A DNA stretch of 64,000 nucleotides from JAHQVI01 sp963749875. GTDB lineage: Bacteria > Pseudomonadota > Alphaproteobacteria > Rhizobiales > Rhodomicrobiaceae. How positions within the stretch are numbered: position 1 is the first letter of the stretch; each line of letters begins with the position of its first letter. The notes under the pieces were generated by a model that saw nothing but the letters and a program-made list of their open reading frames with translations, was not told where the DNA came from and made no database searches. A program made the translations under genes and the position numbers. Below, in pieces: positions 47,852 to 57,174 of the stretch. The stretch spans positions 434,001-498,000 of the forward strand of contig CAVVOX010000004.1 of the NCBI GenBank assembly GCA_963749875.1. Reading direction: 5' to 3'.

Positions 47852-48616
47852 CTAATCGACGTTGTCGGCGTCGCGATACATGACTTTGTGGCGCGTCGTC
47901 GCCACCCACTCCTCGATCTGTGCGTCGGTCATCAGATGCGCCGGGTCGAACCGGTTCCAATGGGTGATGTCGGCGAGGTTCTTCTTCCAGCGCTTATAGG
48001 GCGGCTTGGCGGGCGGGCCGAAGCACATGATGTCCAGAACCGACAGCTCATTCGGGATGCCGAGCAGGGGCTTCATCGCCTCCTGCGCCTTCTCCTGGCC
48101 GATGGCGGTCACCCACCAGGCATTGTAGCCGAGGGCGGCGGCGGCCAGATGTGCCGACATGGTGGCAGCGGCGACGCTCTGCAGCAGGATGCGCTCGGCG
48201 TTCTTCTGGTACATCCGGTCGAGCTCGGAGCCGTCATTGAGAACCGGAAAGGCCTTCGTCCAGCGGAAATCGCTGGCGATAACGATCATGCCCGGCGCGG
48301 TCGCGAGGCCGCGATAGTCCGGCGTCGGGAATTTCATTTTGAGTTTGGCGCGCGCGACCTGCTCCTCGCGGAAATAGTCCATGATCTTGGTTTTGAGGGC
48401 CTGGTCGGTGACGACGATGAAGTGCCAGGGCTGGGTGTTCGCTCCCGAAGGGGCATGACGCGCGGCCTCCAGGATCATTTCATAATGCTCGCGCGGCACG
48501 ACATAGGAGGCGTCGAAGGCGCGGGTCGTGATGCGGCGCGTTATGACCTCCATGAGCGAATCATATTTCGTCCGGTCACTGAAATCATGCTGAGGCGCCG
48601 TCGCGGCTGAGGTCAT
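47852..48616 (-). CDS. Nitroreductase-family FMN oxidoreductase
   Basis: 254 aa from the ATG at 48616 (GGAGGA upstream; the longer frame adds no family sequence). MEVITRRITTRAFD carries the phosphate-binding Arg residues; APSGANTQPWHFIVV and AALGYNAWWVTAIG are FMN-site stretches of the family. It probably reduces a nitro or quinone-like compound with NAD(P)H. On the opposite strand to the GTA genes, between protease and capsid. Intact. Confidence 0.85.
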   Translation of the reverse strand: MTSAATAPQHDFSDRTKYDSLMEVITRRITTRAFDASYVVPREHYEMILEAARHAPSGANTQPWHFIVVTDQALKTKIMDYFREEQVARAKLKMKFPTPDYRGLATAPGMIVIASDFRWTKAFPVLNDGSELDRMYQKNAERILLQSVAAATMSAHLAAAALGYNAWWVTAIGQEKAQEAMKPLLGIPNELSVLDIMCFGPPAKPPYKRWKKNLADITHWNRFDPAHLMTDAQIEEWVATTRHKVMYRDADNVD

Positions 48617-48748
48617 GGTGTCCTCCGAAATGCACTGATCCCCCGTGATCATAGCACCGCCGGGACCGAGGAAGAATTGCGGCAAGTAGTGTGGCCTATC
48701 CGCGTTCCGGGCGACGCTCCCGCATCAGCCGGCATCCGATCGCGCCGG

Positions 48749-49411
48749 CTACAATGTCGCGATGGCGGTGATTCCGACCGCAATCAGGCTGACCGCCCAT
48801 ACCACTTCGAGATTGAGCCAGCTTCTGGTGATGAAACGCGGCCCGAGCCATTCGTGAACGGCATATGCGACCATGCCGCCGGCCGCGATCATGGCGAATG
48901 TATGGGCGAGGGAAACGGCAAGCGCCGTCGCCAGATTTTGTTTCATGAGCGCCGCCGCCGCAAGGTGGCCCGCATCGACCTCTTCCGGACTGCACAGTCC
49001 GAGATAGATCGGAACGAGCATCAGCCCGGCGCCATGCGCCAGCGCGATGGCGAACGACCAGAACGCCAATCTGGAGGGCGGAATCCTGGCGATGAAACGC
49101 GGATGGCGGCGATTGACGAGAAGGTACAGCCCGGCCGCGACCACCAGCAGCCCCGCTCCGAGCCGTATCTGCCGCTCCCACGCGACAAGCGCCGACATGA
49201 TGACGAAAGGCAGGAGAATGCCCGCCATGGCCACGAAATGGCCGATGGCGAGCGGGCCGAGAGATTTGAGCAGGTCACGGCGCCCGTTTCCCATCAGGCC
49301 TGCGGACACGGCCAAAGGCCATCCCATTCCGGGGCTGACACCGTGATAGGCGCCGCTGCCGATCACCGCCGCCCACAGGCCCAATGTCGTCCAGTCGAGA
49401 TCCAACGTCAC
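48749..49411 (-). CDS. NicO/UreH-like membrane permease
   Basis: 220 aa starting at a GTG that overlaps the stop of the preceding gene by 4 bp, so it is coupled to it. Six predicted helices. The first helix contains SGAYHGVSPGMGWPLAV, resembling the H-x-x-x-P metal motif of NicO/RcnA nickel-cobalt permeases and the related UreH domain; more His in AIGHFVAMAG, ALAHGAGLM and SLAHTFAMI. Substrate unknown; a metal or a sulphur compound is possible given its partner. Confidence 0.7.
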   Translation of the reverse strand: MTLDLDWTTLGLWAAVIGSGAYHGVSPGMGWPLAVSAGLMGNGRRDLLKSLGPLAIGHFVAMAGILLPFVIMSALVAWERQIRLGAGLLVVAAGLYLLVNRRHPRFIARIPPSRLAFWSFAIALAHGAGLMLVPIYLGLCSPEEVDAGHLAAAALMKQNLATALAVSLAHTFAMIAAGGMVAYAVHEWLGPRFITRSWLNLEVVWAVSLIAVGITAIATL

Positions 49412-50813
49412 ACGGACGGATAGCAGAAAGAATCCGTCGAGCAGTCGCCGCCCTCAAGCCGAATCTGGTGAGACCGATAGCCGTCCGGGAACGCGACAAA
49501 GAAATTCTTGTCGAGCGAAAACGAACCGTCCTCTCCGACATCCGCCTTGACCATCGCCGCCGGGACGCCGTCCGGGTAGAACTGGTCGTCCCAGGTGGAA
49601 TAAAGCGAATTGGTCCAGTAGACGCGTTTGCCGTCGCGGCTGATCTCGACCATCTGCGGACCGCCGCGATAATCACCGCCGCCCGGATGTTTCGTCCTTG
49701 CGCGTGATGCCGCCGATATGGATCGAGCCGGCGAGTTTCGGGTTCATCGGATCGGACACGTCATACTGGCGCATCTCCCCGGTGCCCCAGCAGGAGACGT
49801 ACAGGTGGCGGTCGTCAAGTGACAGATCGATATCGGTGACCAACGGCGGCACGGCCTCGAAGCCCTGCAGCAGCGGCGGCAGCTCGTCTTTCGATGCAGG
49901 CTCCGGCGGTATCGTCGCCGTCTTCTTGCAATGGAATTTGCCGTCCTCGCGCCACCACGTCCAGATCGAGCCTTCCAGATTGGTCGTGTCGACGACGACG
50001 CCGACGAAAGCCATATTCCTTGATGGGGTCATGCGCCGGACGGACTTCCAGCGCCATCTGGTGGTTCGCGCCGAGATCGATCGTCTGGACGTTCTTGTGC
50101 TTTCGCGAAGGTTCCAGAAATGCAGCCGGTGGCCATATTTGTTGGACAGCAGATCCTCGGGGACCATGCCGTTCTCGAATTGCGGCGGCAAGCGCCCATT
50201 CGCTGGAGACCATGTAATCGCGCGGCAGGTTCCACCAGAAATCGTAATGCTTGTCCTGGGGGCCGCGGTCCATTTCATAACGGCCGATCACGTCGAAGGT
50301 CTCGCAATCCATGATGAAGATTCCCGGCGGGCCGTCAGTCCCGTCTTTGCCGCCTCCGCCCAGCGTCGACACATAGATGCCTTCGGGGCCGCAATGAATG
50401 GTGTGGGGCCGCGAATAGCCGGTCTTGGCGAAGACTTCCTCCGGCTCGATGATCTTGTGGATCGACGCCTGGGTCGGATCGGGTTTGGTATCGATCACAT
50501 AGATGCGCGACGACCGTATTCCCGGGACAATGAGATAGCGCCGTTCGAGAAAGGCATGGCCGGTCAATGGCGACAGGGCGGAGGAACAGGCATTCCAGCC
50601 GAAATGATGAAATTCGTCGCCCTTATTCGGCATGATCACCGTATGCACGACCTTGCCGAAATTGCTGGAGCCGGGATCGACATCGACCACGGCGAGGCCG
50701 TCCGGTTTCGAGAAATCTCCGCTCAGCATGAGCGTGTAGGCGAACTTCTCCACCGGCGCTTGCATGGCAAGTTTCGGCGTCGCATGAAACGTCGGATCGG
50801 GTCTGATCGTCAT
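49408..50813 (-). pseudogene. Selenium-binding protein/methanethiol oxidase (SBP56) with several frameshifts
   Basis: Start ATG at 50813 with GGGAGGA. An SBP56 protein of about 465 aa is readable only by joining frames: FAYTLMLSGDFSKPDGLAVV, MPNKGDEFHHFGWNACSSAL, SRPHTIHCGPEGIYVSTLGG in the first; then LPPQFENGMVPEDLLSNKYG; NVQTIDLGANHQMALEVRPA; GSIWTWWREDGKFHCKK and DIDLSLDDRHLYVSCWGTGE; finally MVEISRDGKRVYWTNSLYST to the end at 49408. About four indels (near 50210, 50110, 50010 and 49700). Members oxidise methanethiol using copper. Probably inactive, yet the coupled permease is intact. Confidence 0.85.
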
Positions 50814-51033
50814 GATTGTCCTCCCTTGCGCCCTTCTTTTCACGGCCAGATGAGGGAAGCTCTCATAACGGCTCTCTCGTGACCGCGCCTTAACGGATAA
50901 TATCATCGCGCCGTCTCCCTTCCTATTGGAAACGGCGTCGGTGGTGCCCGATGGCCGGTGATCGCCGAACATCGCGGGGACGCGGCTTTCCGAAAAGCGC
51001 TCCAATACAGATCCATCAACCAATGAGGATGAT

Positions 51034-52297
51034 ATGACCGAATACACCGCTCCCGCTGAGTTGGGAGAACAAGGCCGCGCGGCCTGCCGCGTCGGGGATC
51101 GATGACAGCCATGACAGTTTCCTGCACGCTTTCGAGGCGTTCAAGGAGACGAACGACGAGCGGCTTGAGCAGATCGAGCGCCGCATGGCCGCCGACGTCG
51201 TGACGACCGACAAGCTCGACCGCATCAATCGCGTGCTGGACGAGTACAAGGCGACCGTCGACAGTCTCGTGCTGAAGGCGTCACGTCCGCAGCGGGGCGG
51301 CGGCTCTCCGCAGCCCGGCGCGGCGGGCGAGCATAAGAGCGCCTTCGACGGCTATATGCGGCGCGGCGAGACGGGTAATTTGCGCCGTCTGGAGGAAAAG
51401 GCCCTCTCGGTCGGCTCCGACGCCGATGGCGGCTATCTGGTGCCCGAGGAGGTCGAGGCCGGCGTGATGCGCGCGCTGCGCGAGGCGTCCCCGATCCGCG
51501 CGATTTCCGGCGTGCGCCAAGTCTCCGGCAACACCTACAAGAAACCCTTCGCCATCACCGGCGCGGCAACCGGCTGGGTGGCCGAGACCGGCACGCGGGC
51601 GCAGACCAATTCGCCGACCCTCGCCGAGCTGGCCTTCCCGACCATGGAGCTTTACGCCATGCCGGCGGCCACGCAGACGCTGCTCGAAGACGCCGCCGTC
51701 AATATCGATGAGTGGGTCGCCGAGGAAGTGCGCATCGCCTTCGCCGAGCAGGAGAACACCGCTTTCGTCTCCGGCGACGGCACGAACCAGCCGAAGGGCT
51801 TCCTCAGCTACACGACCGTCGCCGAGGATAGCTGGGCCTGGGCAAAGATCGGTTATCTGACGACCGGCGTCGCCGGCGGCCTGCCCGTCAGCGATCCGGC
51901 CGACACGCTGATCGACCTGGTTTACACGCTGAGATCCCCCTATCGCGCCAATGCCCATTGGGTGATGAACCGCTCCACGCAGGCCGAGATCCGCAAGATC
52001 AAGGACGGCGACGGCAATTACATCTGGCGTCCGGGCGAGCAGGCCGGCCAGGGCGCGACGCTGATGACCTTCCCGATCGCGGAAACCGAGGACATGCCGG
52101 AGATCGACACGGACAGCTTCTCGATCGCTTTCGGCGATTTCGGGCGCGGCTATCTCGTGGTCGACCGGCTCGGCATCCGCATCCTGCGCGATCCGTTCTC
52201 GGCCAAGCCTTATGTGCTGTTTTACACGACCAAGCGCGTCGGCGGCGGCGTCCAGGATTTCAACGCGATCAAGCTGCTGAAATTCGGCACTGCGTAA
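51034..52297 (+). CDS. GTA major capsid protein, gp5-like, with an early frameshift
   Basis: The family-like start is the ATG at 51034 (MTEYTAPAEL), but a one-base excess in GGG at 51063-51065 shifts the frame; removing it joins ENKAARPAASGIDDSHDSFL and HAFEAFKETNDERLEQIERR to the long frame. The first in-frame ATG otherwise is 51185, inside the scaffold region. The HK97 fold is seen in VGSDADGGYLVPEEVEAGVM, ALREASPIRAISGVRQVSGN, FVSGDGTNQPKGFLSY and DFGRGYLVVDRLGIRILRDP. It forms the head shell after protease maturation. If the shift is real, assembly would be impaired. Confidence 0.88.
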
Positions 52298-52307
52298 GGA
52301 CATCCGC

Positions 52308-52530
52308 TGTGGGTGCCGCCGGCATGATGGGTTTCGTAAAACTCAACCCATCCTACGTGGGTGCGGCCGCGGACTTGGCAAGCGCAGGGTGGGTTAACGC
52401 CTGCGCAGGCGGGCGGTAACCCTTCGTGGGCGCACCGGCATGATGGGTTTCGTAAACTCAACCCATCCTACGATGTGCGGCCGCGGACTCGGCAAGTGTA
52501 GGGTGGGTTGAGCAACGCGAAACCCACCAT
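52308..52530. repeat. Tandem GATGGGTT-type intergenic repeats
   Basis: ATGATGGGTTTCGTAAAACT and CAACCCATCCTACG units occur twice with a related GGTGGGTTAACGC/GGTGGGTTGAGC unit between. The same unit is at 40687, 41779 and 56398-56505. Abundant in many alphaproteobacterial intergenic gaps. Nothing else is supported up to 53006. Confidence 0.75.
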
Positions 52531-53006
52531 GGCTGCGGCGGCCAATCCCGCCTTAGGCATTCGCCCTTATGTATTTCGGCAACATCCGCCACAATTTGGC
52601 TTAATTCGCTCAGTGCGAATCGCCACTGTGGAAGTGACTGATCTGCAAACGGAAATTCGACTCGAAACGCGTATCCAGCGTCTATGTCATTGTTTGTCCC
52701 GCCATAACCTCGAAGTTATGAGCGCATGATCACCACCGCGGCGGTTGCGGCGGGTTCGGCCGAACAACCGCAATACGCAAATTCCCGGTTCTATGCCTCG
52801 CGGCGCATTTCTGTCTTCCTGTGAATGTCCGCAGGCAATGTTCCTCTGCATGCGACCCCTGTAGCGCTGTCCCCCCAGCGCCACGGCCCCCCCTGGGCCC
52901 CAAGGCCGCGATGTCCTCCCCCATCGCGGCCTTTTCCATGCCCGCTGGCGGACCGCATCGCGCGGCCGCCGGACTTTCAGACTGAACCCCTTACCGAACG
53001 CGTCCC

Positions 53007-53587
53007 ATGCCCCTGATCCTGACAGCCGGCCCGTCGATCGAGCCGATCTCGCTCGACGAGGCGAAACTCCATTGCCGCGTCGATGGCGACGCCGAGGATC
53101 ATGCTGATCTCCAGCCTCATCCTCGCCGCCCGCCTGCATATCGAGCGCTGCCTCGATCTGGCGCTGATCAGCCAGAGCTGGTCGCTCTATCTGGACCGCT
53201 GGCCCGATGCGGCGTTCGTCGAGCTGCCGCTCGCGCCGCTGATCACCGTCGATGCGGTGCGGCTTTACAGCCCGACAGGCACGCTATGTCACGCTCGATC
53301 CGAACCTGTTCATCGTGGATACCGCCTCCCGGCGCCCGCGGCTCGCGCGCCAGGACGGGCAGAGCTGGCCTTTGCCCGGACGCTCGGTCAACGGCATCGA
53401 AATCGCCTTCACGGCCGGCTATGGCGAAGCCGCGGACGACGTGCCCATGCCGGTGCGGCAGGCGCTGAAGATGCTGGTTGCGCATTGGTACGAAGCGCGC
53501 GAGCCGGTGCTGCTCGGCGAGACCGCCGATCCGGTGCCGAGCTCCGTCGCCAGCCTGATCGCGCCCTATCGGAGCGTGAAGCTGTGA
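53007..53587 (+). pseudogene. GTA head-tail connector/adaptor, gp6-like, two frameshifts
   Basis: Must be read in three frames: MPLILTAGPSIEPISLDEAK LHCRVDGDAED up to about 53097; then LISSLILAARLHIERCLDLA and WSLYLDRWPDAAFVELPLAP to about 53280; then YVTLDPNLFIVDTASRRPRL through VRQALKMLVAHWYEAREPVL to the stop at 53587. Together these make a normal adaptor of about 193 aa (phage gp6/YqbG-like). Two single-base indels are needed. The stop overlaps the next start (GTGA). Confidence 0.85.
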
Positions 53588-53910
53588 GCGCGCGGATCGG
53601 CAAGCTGCGGCATCGCCTGACGATCGAGCGGGCCGTGCGCACGGCGGATGGCGGCGGCGGCGGGGCCGTCGCGTGGGACGAGGTCGCCGAGATCTGGGCA
53701 GCCGTCGAGGCGGTGTCGGGCAAGGAGACCGTCGCGGCGGACCGGGTCAGCGGTGAGGTTTCCCACCTCATCACCATCCGTCAGCGGAGCGATCTGGGGC
53801 CGGCCATGCGGTTCCGGCGCGGTTCGGAAATTTTCGAGATCCTGGCGGTTCTCGACAAGGACGGCCGCGGGCGGTTTCTCGAATGCCATTGCGAGCGACG
53901 CGATCTATGA
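53584..53910 (+). CDS. GTA head-tail joining protein, gp7-like
   Basis: 108 aa from the GTG overlapping the gp6 stop. Head-completion/stopper family pattern: IGKLRHRLTIERAVRTADGG, VAEIWAAVEAVSGKETVAAD, SHLITIRQRSDLGPAMRF and FEILAVLDKDGRGRFLECHC. It stacks below the adaptor ring. Intact. Ends in an ATGA overlap with the next gene. Confidence 0.88.
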   Translation: MSARIGKLRHRLTIERAVRTADGGGGGAVAWDEVAEIWAAVEAVSGKETVAADRVSGEVSHLITIRQRSDLGPAMRFRRGSEIFEILAVLDKDGRGRFLECHCERRDL

Positions 53911-54287
53911 AGATGACCGGACGTCTCGACGGGCTGGATGCGCTTCGCGGCGCGCTCGGCCGTATCGCCGGCGACGCTGAGCTTGAGGCGCAGGTCAATG
54001 CGGCCGCGGAGGAAATCCGCGAGGCTGCGCGGGCAGGTCTTGCCGATGGCCAGCCGCCCGACAGCCGCAGCGGCGCGCTCGCCCGATCGCTGACGGTCGA
54101 ACCGGCCGGCGACGGCAAGAGCGCCAGCATCGGCACGGATCTCGATTATGGCTGGCATCTCGAATTCGGCAGCCTCGCCCGTCCGGCGGCGCCTTGGCTC
54201 GAACCCGCGCTCGGCGAGGCCCGGCCCGGCGTTCTAAGCCGCTTCCGGAGCTGGCTGGCAAGCTCCTCCAAACACGCGCGGCGGTAA
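53907..54287 (+). CDS. HK97 gp10-like tail-completion protein
   Basis: 126 aa, ATG overlapping the gp7 stop. GLDALRGALGRIAGDAELEA, RSGALARSLTVEPAGDGKSA and YGWHLEFGSLARPAAPWLEP follow the HK97-gp10 family, in which E-F-G-x-x-x-x-P-A-x-P-W-L is diagnostic. Likely part of the head-to-tail interface. Intact. Confidence 0.85.
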   Translation: MKMTGRLDGLDALRGALGRIAGDAELEAQVNAAAEEIREAARAGLADGQPPDSRSGALARSLTVEPAGDGKSASIGTDLDYGWHLEFGSLARPAAPWLEPALGEARPGVLSRFRSWLASSSKHARR

Positions 54288-54319
54288 TGTATTAGTAAAA
54301 GCGAGATGAGCTTTGACGA

Positions 54320-54480
54320 AAATCAGCGTCGCCCCGGCCGAAGCGAAGCGGAGATCCGGCGCGACGAATGAGAGCCTGGCAAATGGCTCCAGCTAACGTG
54401 ACCCCGCTCCCGCTGAAAATCGACTTCAGCCGTGCTGTCATCGGATCGGCTCGGCTTCCGACCCCGCAATGACGCCTCGC
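54320..54480. repeat. Dispersed GC-rich repeat (GAAGCGAAGCGGAGATCCGG type)
   Basis: GCGAAGCGGAGATCCGG occurs here, again at about 54984-55002, and as its complement near 63640. Fills the gap between the gp10-like gene and the DUF3168 gene. Confidence 0.7.
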
Positions 54481-54502
54481 ATTTCCCGAAAGGCAAAAAG
54501 GC

Positions 54503-54913
54503 ATGACCAACCCCGGCTGGGCTTTGCAGAAGGCCGCCTATGAGGCGCTGATCGCCGACAGCGCGCTGACGACGCTTCTCGGCGGCGACCGGCTCTACGA
54601 TCATGTGCCGCAGTCGTCCGCCTTCCCCTATGTCGCCATCGACCAGATGCGCATCAACGATTGGAGCACGGGCACCGAGCGCGGCTCCGAGCATGTGCTG
54701 ATGCTGCATATCTGGTCGCGCTACGACGGCAAGCGCGAGGCTTACGAGATCGCCGATGCGGTCCGCGAGGCGCTCGACGACGCCGAGCTGACGCTGGACG
54801 ACAACCGGCTGGTCAATCTGTCGCATCAATATTCCGACCTGAAGCGCGACCCGGACGGCGAGACCTACCACGGCGTCATGCGCTTTCGCGCGGTGACAGA
54901 GCCGCTGGGATAG
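54503..54913 (+). CDS. GTA tail terminator, gp8-like (DUF3168)
   Basis: 136 aa. WALQKAAYEALIADSALTTL, FPYVAIDQMRINDWSTGTER, EHVLMLHIWSRYDGKREAYE and LRFRAV-like VMRFRAVTEPLG are standard DUF3168 features; in RcGTA this protein caps the tail tube at the head end. AGG-rich region upstream. Intact. It is separated from the next tail gene by 1 kb holding repeats and a TPR remnant on the other strand. Confidence 0.9.
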   Translation: MTNPGWALQKAAYEALIADSALTTLLGGDRLYDHVPQSSAFPYVAIDQMRINDWSTGTERGSEHVLMLHIWSRYDGKREAYEIADAVREALDDAELTLDDNRLVNLSHQYSDLKRDPDGETYHGVMRFRAVTEPLG

Positions 54914-55117
54914 TTTGTGTACGTCATTGCGAGGCCGATAGGCCGAAGCAATCCAGCCGCATGCACCTCTCGTCACCCCGGACGAAGCGAAGCGGAGATC
55001 CGGGGTCCAGTCGCCTAACCGGCAAGCACTTTACCATGTTGAAATGCGAGTGGGTTCCGGCTCGGTGGCCGGGACGACGGTGAGAATGCGCGACACCGTG
55101 TTGCCCGCCTACCCCCG

Positions 55118-55753
55118 CTACGCCTCCGGACACCCCGCCTCGCGCAGCCAGCCTTCGACCTGTTCGAGCTCCGGCTTCATGCCGATCTCTGCGTAAAGAT
55201 CCCGCGCCTAATGCCAATGCGCGCAGGCCGCGGCCATGTCGCCCTTCTGCTCGTATAGGATGCCCAGATTGCCGTATTGGTTGGCTATGTACTCCTTGCG
55301 GCCTAGCGCCTCATCGATTTCGAGGCTTTTCTTGTACATCGCCTCGGCCTGGTCGAGATCGCCGCGGGTTGAATAGAGGACGCCCAGATTGCCGGTGGCG
55401 GCTGCGACAAGGGTTTGATCTGCCGCCTGATTGCCGAGCGCCAGCACGCGCTCGAAGCTCCTGACGGCGGCGTCGAGGTCGCCGATGCGCAATTGCAGCT
55501 GCCCGAGCCGGTTCCAGCCCGCCGGATCGTCCGGCGGCTCCCAGCCGCGATACTGCCCGATCAGCCCGACATAGATGTCGGCATCGCGCACCCGCTCCCG
55601 GCAGAACGGGACCGCGGAGGCGTCGCGCGCGCCAAAATTCTCCTGCGCGTCGCAGAGGAAATGATCCAGCTTGGCGAGATGGGCAATCACCGCCTCGCGG
55701 TAGTCGTGAAGATCCTTGCCGGTGGAGCTGAGAAAAACAACGCGCCGCATCAA
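55118..55753 (-). pseudogene. DUF4062-TPR protein remnant
   Basis: Starts RRVVFLSSTGKDLHDYREAV and DADIYVGLIGQYRGW, the beginning of a DUF4062 domain found in signalling or NTPase proteins, but jumps at once into tetratricopeptide repeats (AAVRSFERVLALG, AEAMYKKSLEIDEALGRKEY), so most of the protein is deleted. A TAG after CAHWH (55208) interrupts the last repeat; reading through gives ARDLYAEIGMKPELEQVEGW to 55118. Confidence 0.6.
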
Positions 55754-55987
55754 TCCGTCACCGCAAATGGAACAATTAATCGGAGGAGCTTAGCGGCATG
55801 GGTTGCCGGGTCAAGCCCGGCAAAGAAATGATGATGTCGTACCTGATTTGCGCACTCACAGCGGCGTGGGTCCTCGGACTTGATCCGAGGACCCATGCCG
55901 CTGACGTTGCCACGCTGAGAAAAAGCTGAGAGGCCACCGGTAAGCGCGGCAAAGATATATCTACATTACTAACCGGAGAATAGCTGA

Positions 55988-56401
55988 ATGGCAGCCCAAC
56001 GCGGCAAAGATCTTCTTCTGAAAGTCGATACAACCGGCACCGGCGGCTTCACGACCGTCGCGGGCCTGCGCACGCGCAGCCTTGCCTTCAACGCGGCCAC
56101 CGTCGACATCACCCACGCCGAGTCCGCCGATGAATGGCGCGAGCTGCTCGCAGGCAGCGGCGTGAAGACGGCGCGGCTCAGCGGTAGCGGCATCTTCAAA
56201 GATGCGTCGTCGGACGAAACGGTGCGCGGCGATTTCTTCGCCGGCACGATCCGCGACTGGCAGGTCGTGATCCCCGATTTCGGCACGGTCGAGGGCGCGT
56301 TCCAGATCACGGCGCTGGAATATGCCGGCGGTCATGACAATGAGCTGACCTTCGAAATCGCGCTGGAATCCGCCGGCGCACTGACCTTCACGGCGGCGTA
56401 G
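55988..56401 (+). CDS. GTA major tail (tube) protein, gp9-like (TP901-1 family)
   Basis: 137 aa. MAAQRGKDLLLKVDTTG, FTTVAGLRTRSLAFNAATVD, HAESADEWRELLAGSGVKTA and GAFQITALEYAGGHDNELTF follow the family closely; it polymerises into the tail tube. Complete. A GATGGGTT-type repeat begins at its stop codon. Confidence 0.93.
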   Translation: MAAQRGKDLLLKVDTTGTGGFTTVAGLRTRSLAFNAATVDITHAESADEWRELLAGSGVKTARLSGSGIFKDASSDETVRGDFFAGTIRDWQVVIPDFGTVEGAFQITALEYAGGHDNELTFEIALESAGALTFTAA

Positions 56402-56505
56402 GGTGGGTTGACACCCGCGAAGGCGGGTGGACAACCCTGCTGTTCACCGGCCGCGTCTATTGCCTTGACGGGTATCGCTGCGTTCAACCCATCCTACCTC
56501 GAGGA
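56398..56505. repeat. GGTGGGTT/AACCCATCC repeat between gp9 and gp10
   Basis: Begins GTAGGGTGGGTTGACACCCG, with an inner GCGAAGGCGGG stem, and ends GTTCAACCCATCCTACC. It is an inverted pair of the unit at 52308-52530 and includes the gp9 stop TAG. Confidence 0.7.
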
Positions 56506-56512
56506 AACCCCC

Positions 56513-56866
56513 ATGCCCAACCGCCATCGCGGCGAAATCGAAGCGGTGCTCGACGGCGTCCCCTACCGGCTGTGCCTGACGCTTGGCGCACTCGCCGAAC
56601 TCGAAGACGCATTCGGCGCCGACGACATGCTCGCCCTTGCCCAGCGTTTCGAGACCGGGCGGCTCAGCGCGCGCGACGCGATCCGCATCATCGCGGCGGG
56701 TCTGCGCGGCGGCGGCAACGAGCTGGACGAGGCCCGTGTCGCGCAGATGCGCAGCGAGGACGGCGCGGCGGGCTTCGTCGAGATCGTCTCGCGGCTGCTC
56801 ACGGCGACCTTCGGGCGGAGCGAGGCCGGCGAGCCGGGCGAGGACCCCATGCCGGGAAAGCCCTGA
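56513..56866 (+). CDS. GTA gp10-like protein (GTA_TIM family)
   Basis: 117 aa from the ATG at 56513. NRHRGEIEAVLDGVPYRLCL, TLGALAELEDAFGADDMLAL and SARDAIRIIAAGLRGGGNEL are typical of the gene transfer agent family protein that precedes the tail chaperone, probably a tail-assembly factor. Intact. Confidence 0.9.
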   Translation: MPNRHRGEIEAVLDGVPYRLCLTLGALAELEDAFGADDMLALAQRFETGRLSARDAIRIIAAGLRGGGNELDEARVAQMRSEDGAAGFVEIVSRLLTATFGRSEAGEPGEDPMPGKP

Positions 56867-56904
56867 AGCGGGGCCAGGAAAAGCATGTTTCCGCGAAGGC
56901 GGGG

Positions 56905-57174
56905 ATGACGCCGGTTTTCCGTCCGGCCCCGCGACAAAGCAAAGCCGCAGGCGCCCCGCGATCCGGGCTGACGCCCTTTCCCTGGGACGACGCGATCGCC
57001 GCCGGCCTCGGCGTGCTGCGCCTTGCCCCGCGCGATTTCTGGTCGATGACGCCGCGTGAATTATCGCTTGCTCTACGCGGTGCTGCAGGATTGCCCGGGT
57101 CGGCTCCGCCTTTTTCGCGCAATGACCTCACTGACTTGATGCAGCGTTTCCCGGACGCGCCTGCTTCGTTTTGA
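56905..57174 (+). CDS. Phage/GTA tail assembly chaperone
   Basis: 89 aa from an ATG at 56905. The core FPWDDAIAAGLGVLRLAPRD, FWSMTPRELSLALRGAAG and LTDLMQRFPD matches the small chaperone that follows gp10 in GTA clusters. The first about 25 residues derive from a repeat-like stretch (GCGAAGGCGGGGATGAC), so the original start may have been nearer FPWDD. The 3' end overlaps the convergent kinase gene by 47 bp. Confidence 0.8.
   Translation: MTPVFRPAPRQSKAAGAPRSGLTPFPWDDAIAAGLGVLRLAPRDFWSMTPRELSLALRGAAGLPGSAPPFSRNDLTDLMQRFPDAPASF

Noticed and set aside
48677..49423. Plus-strand 248-codon frame as a gene
   Set aside because: It is the antisense shadow of the permease gene, lacks a ribosome site, and is rich in Arg, Asp and His as expected from the complement.
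56513..57174. Programmed frameshift joining gp10 and the tail chaperone
   Set aside because: The two frames are separated by a stop and a repeat-derived stretch, and GTA clusters normally encode these as separate proteins; no slip site was seen.
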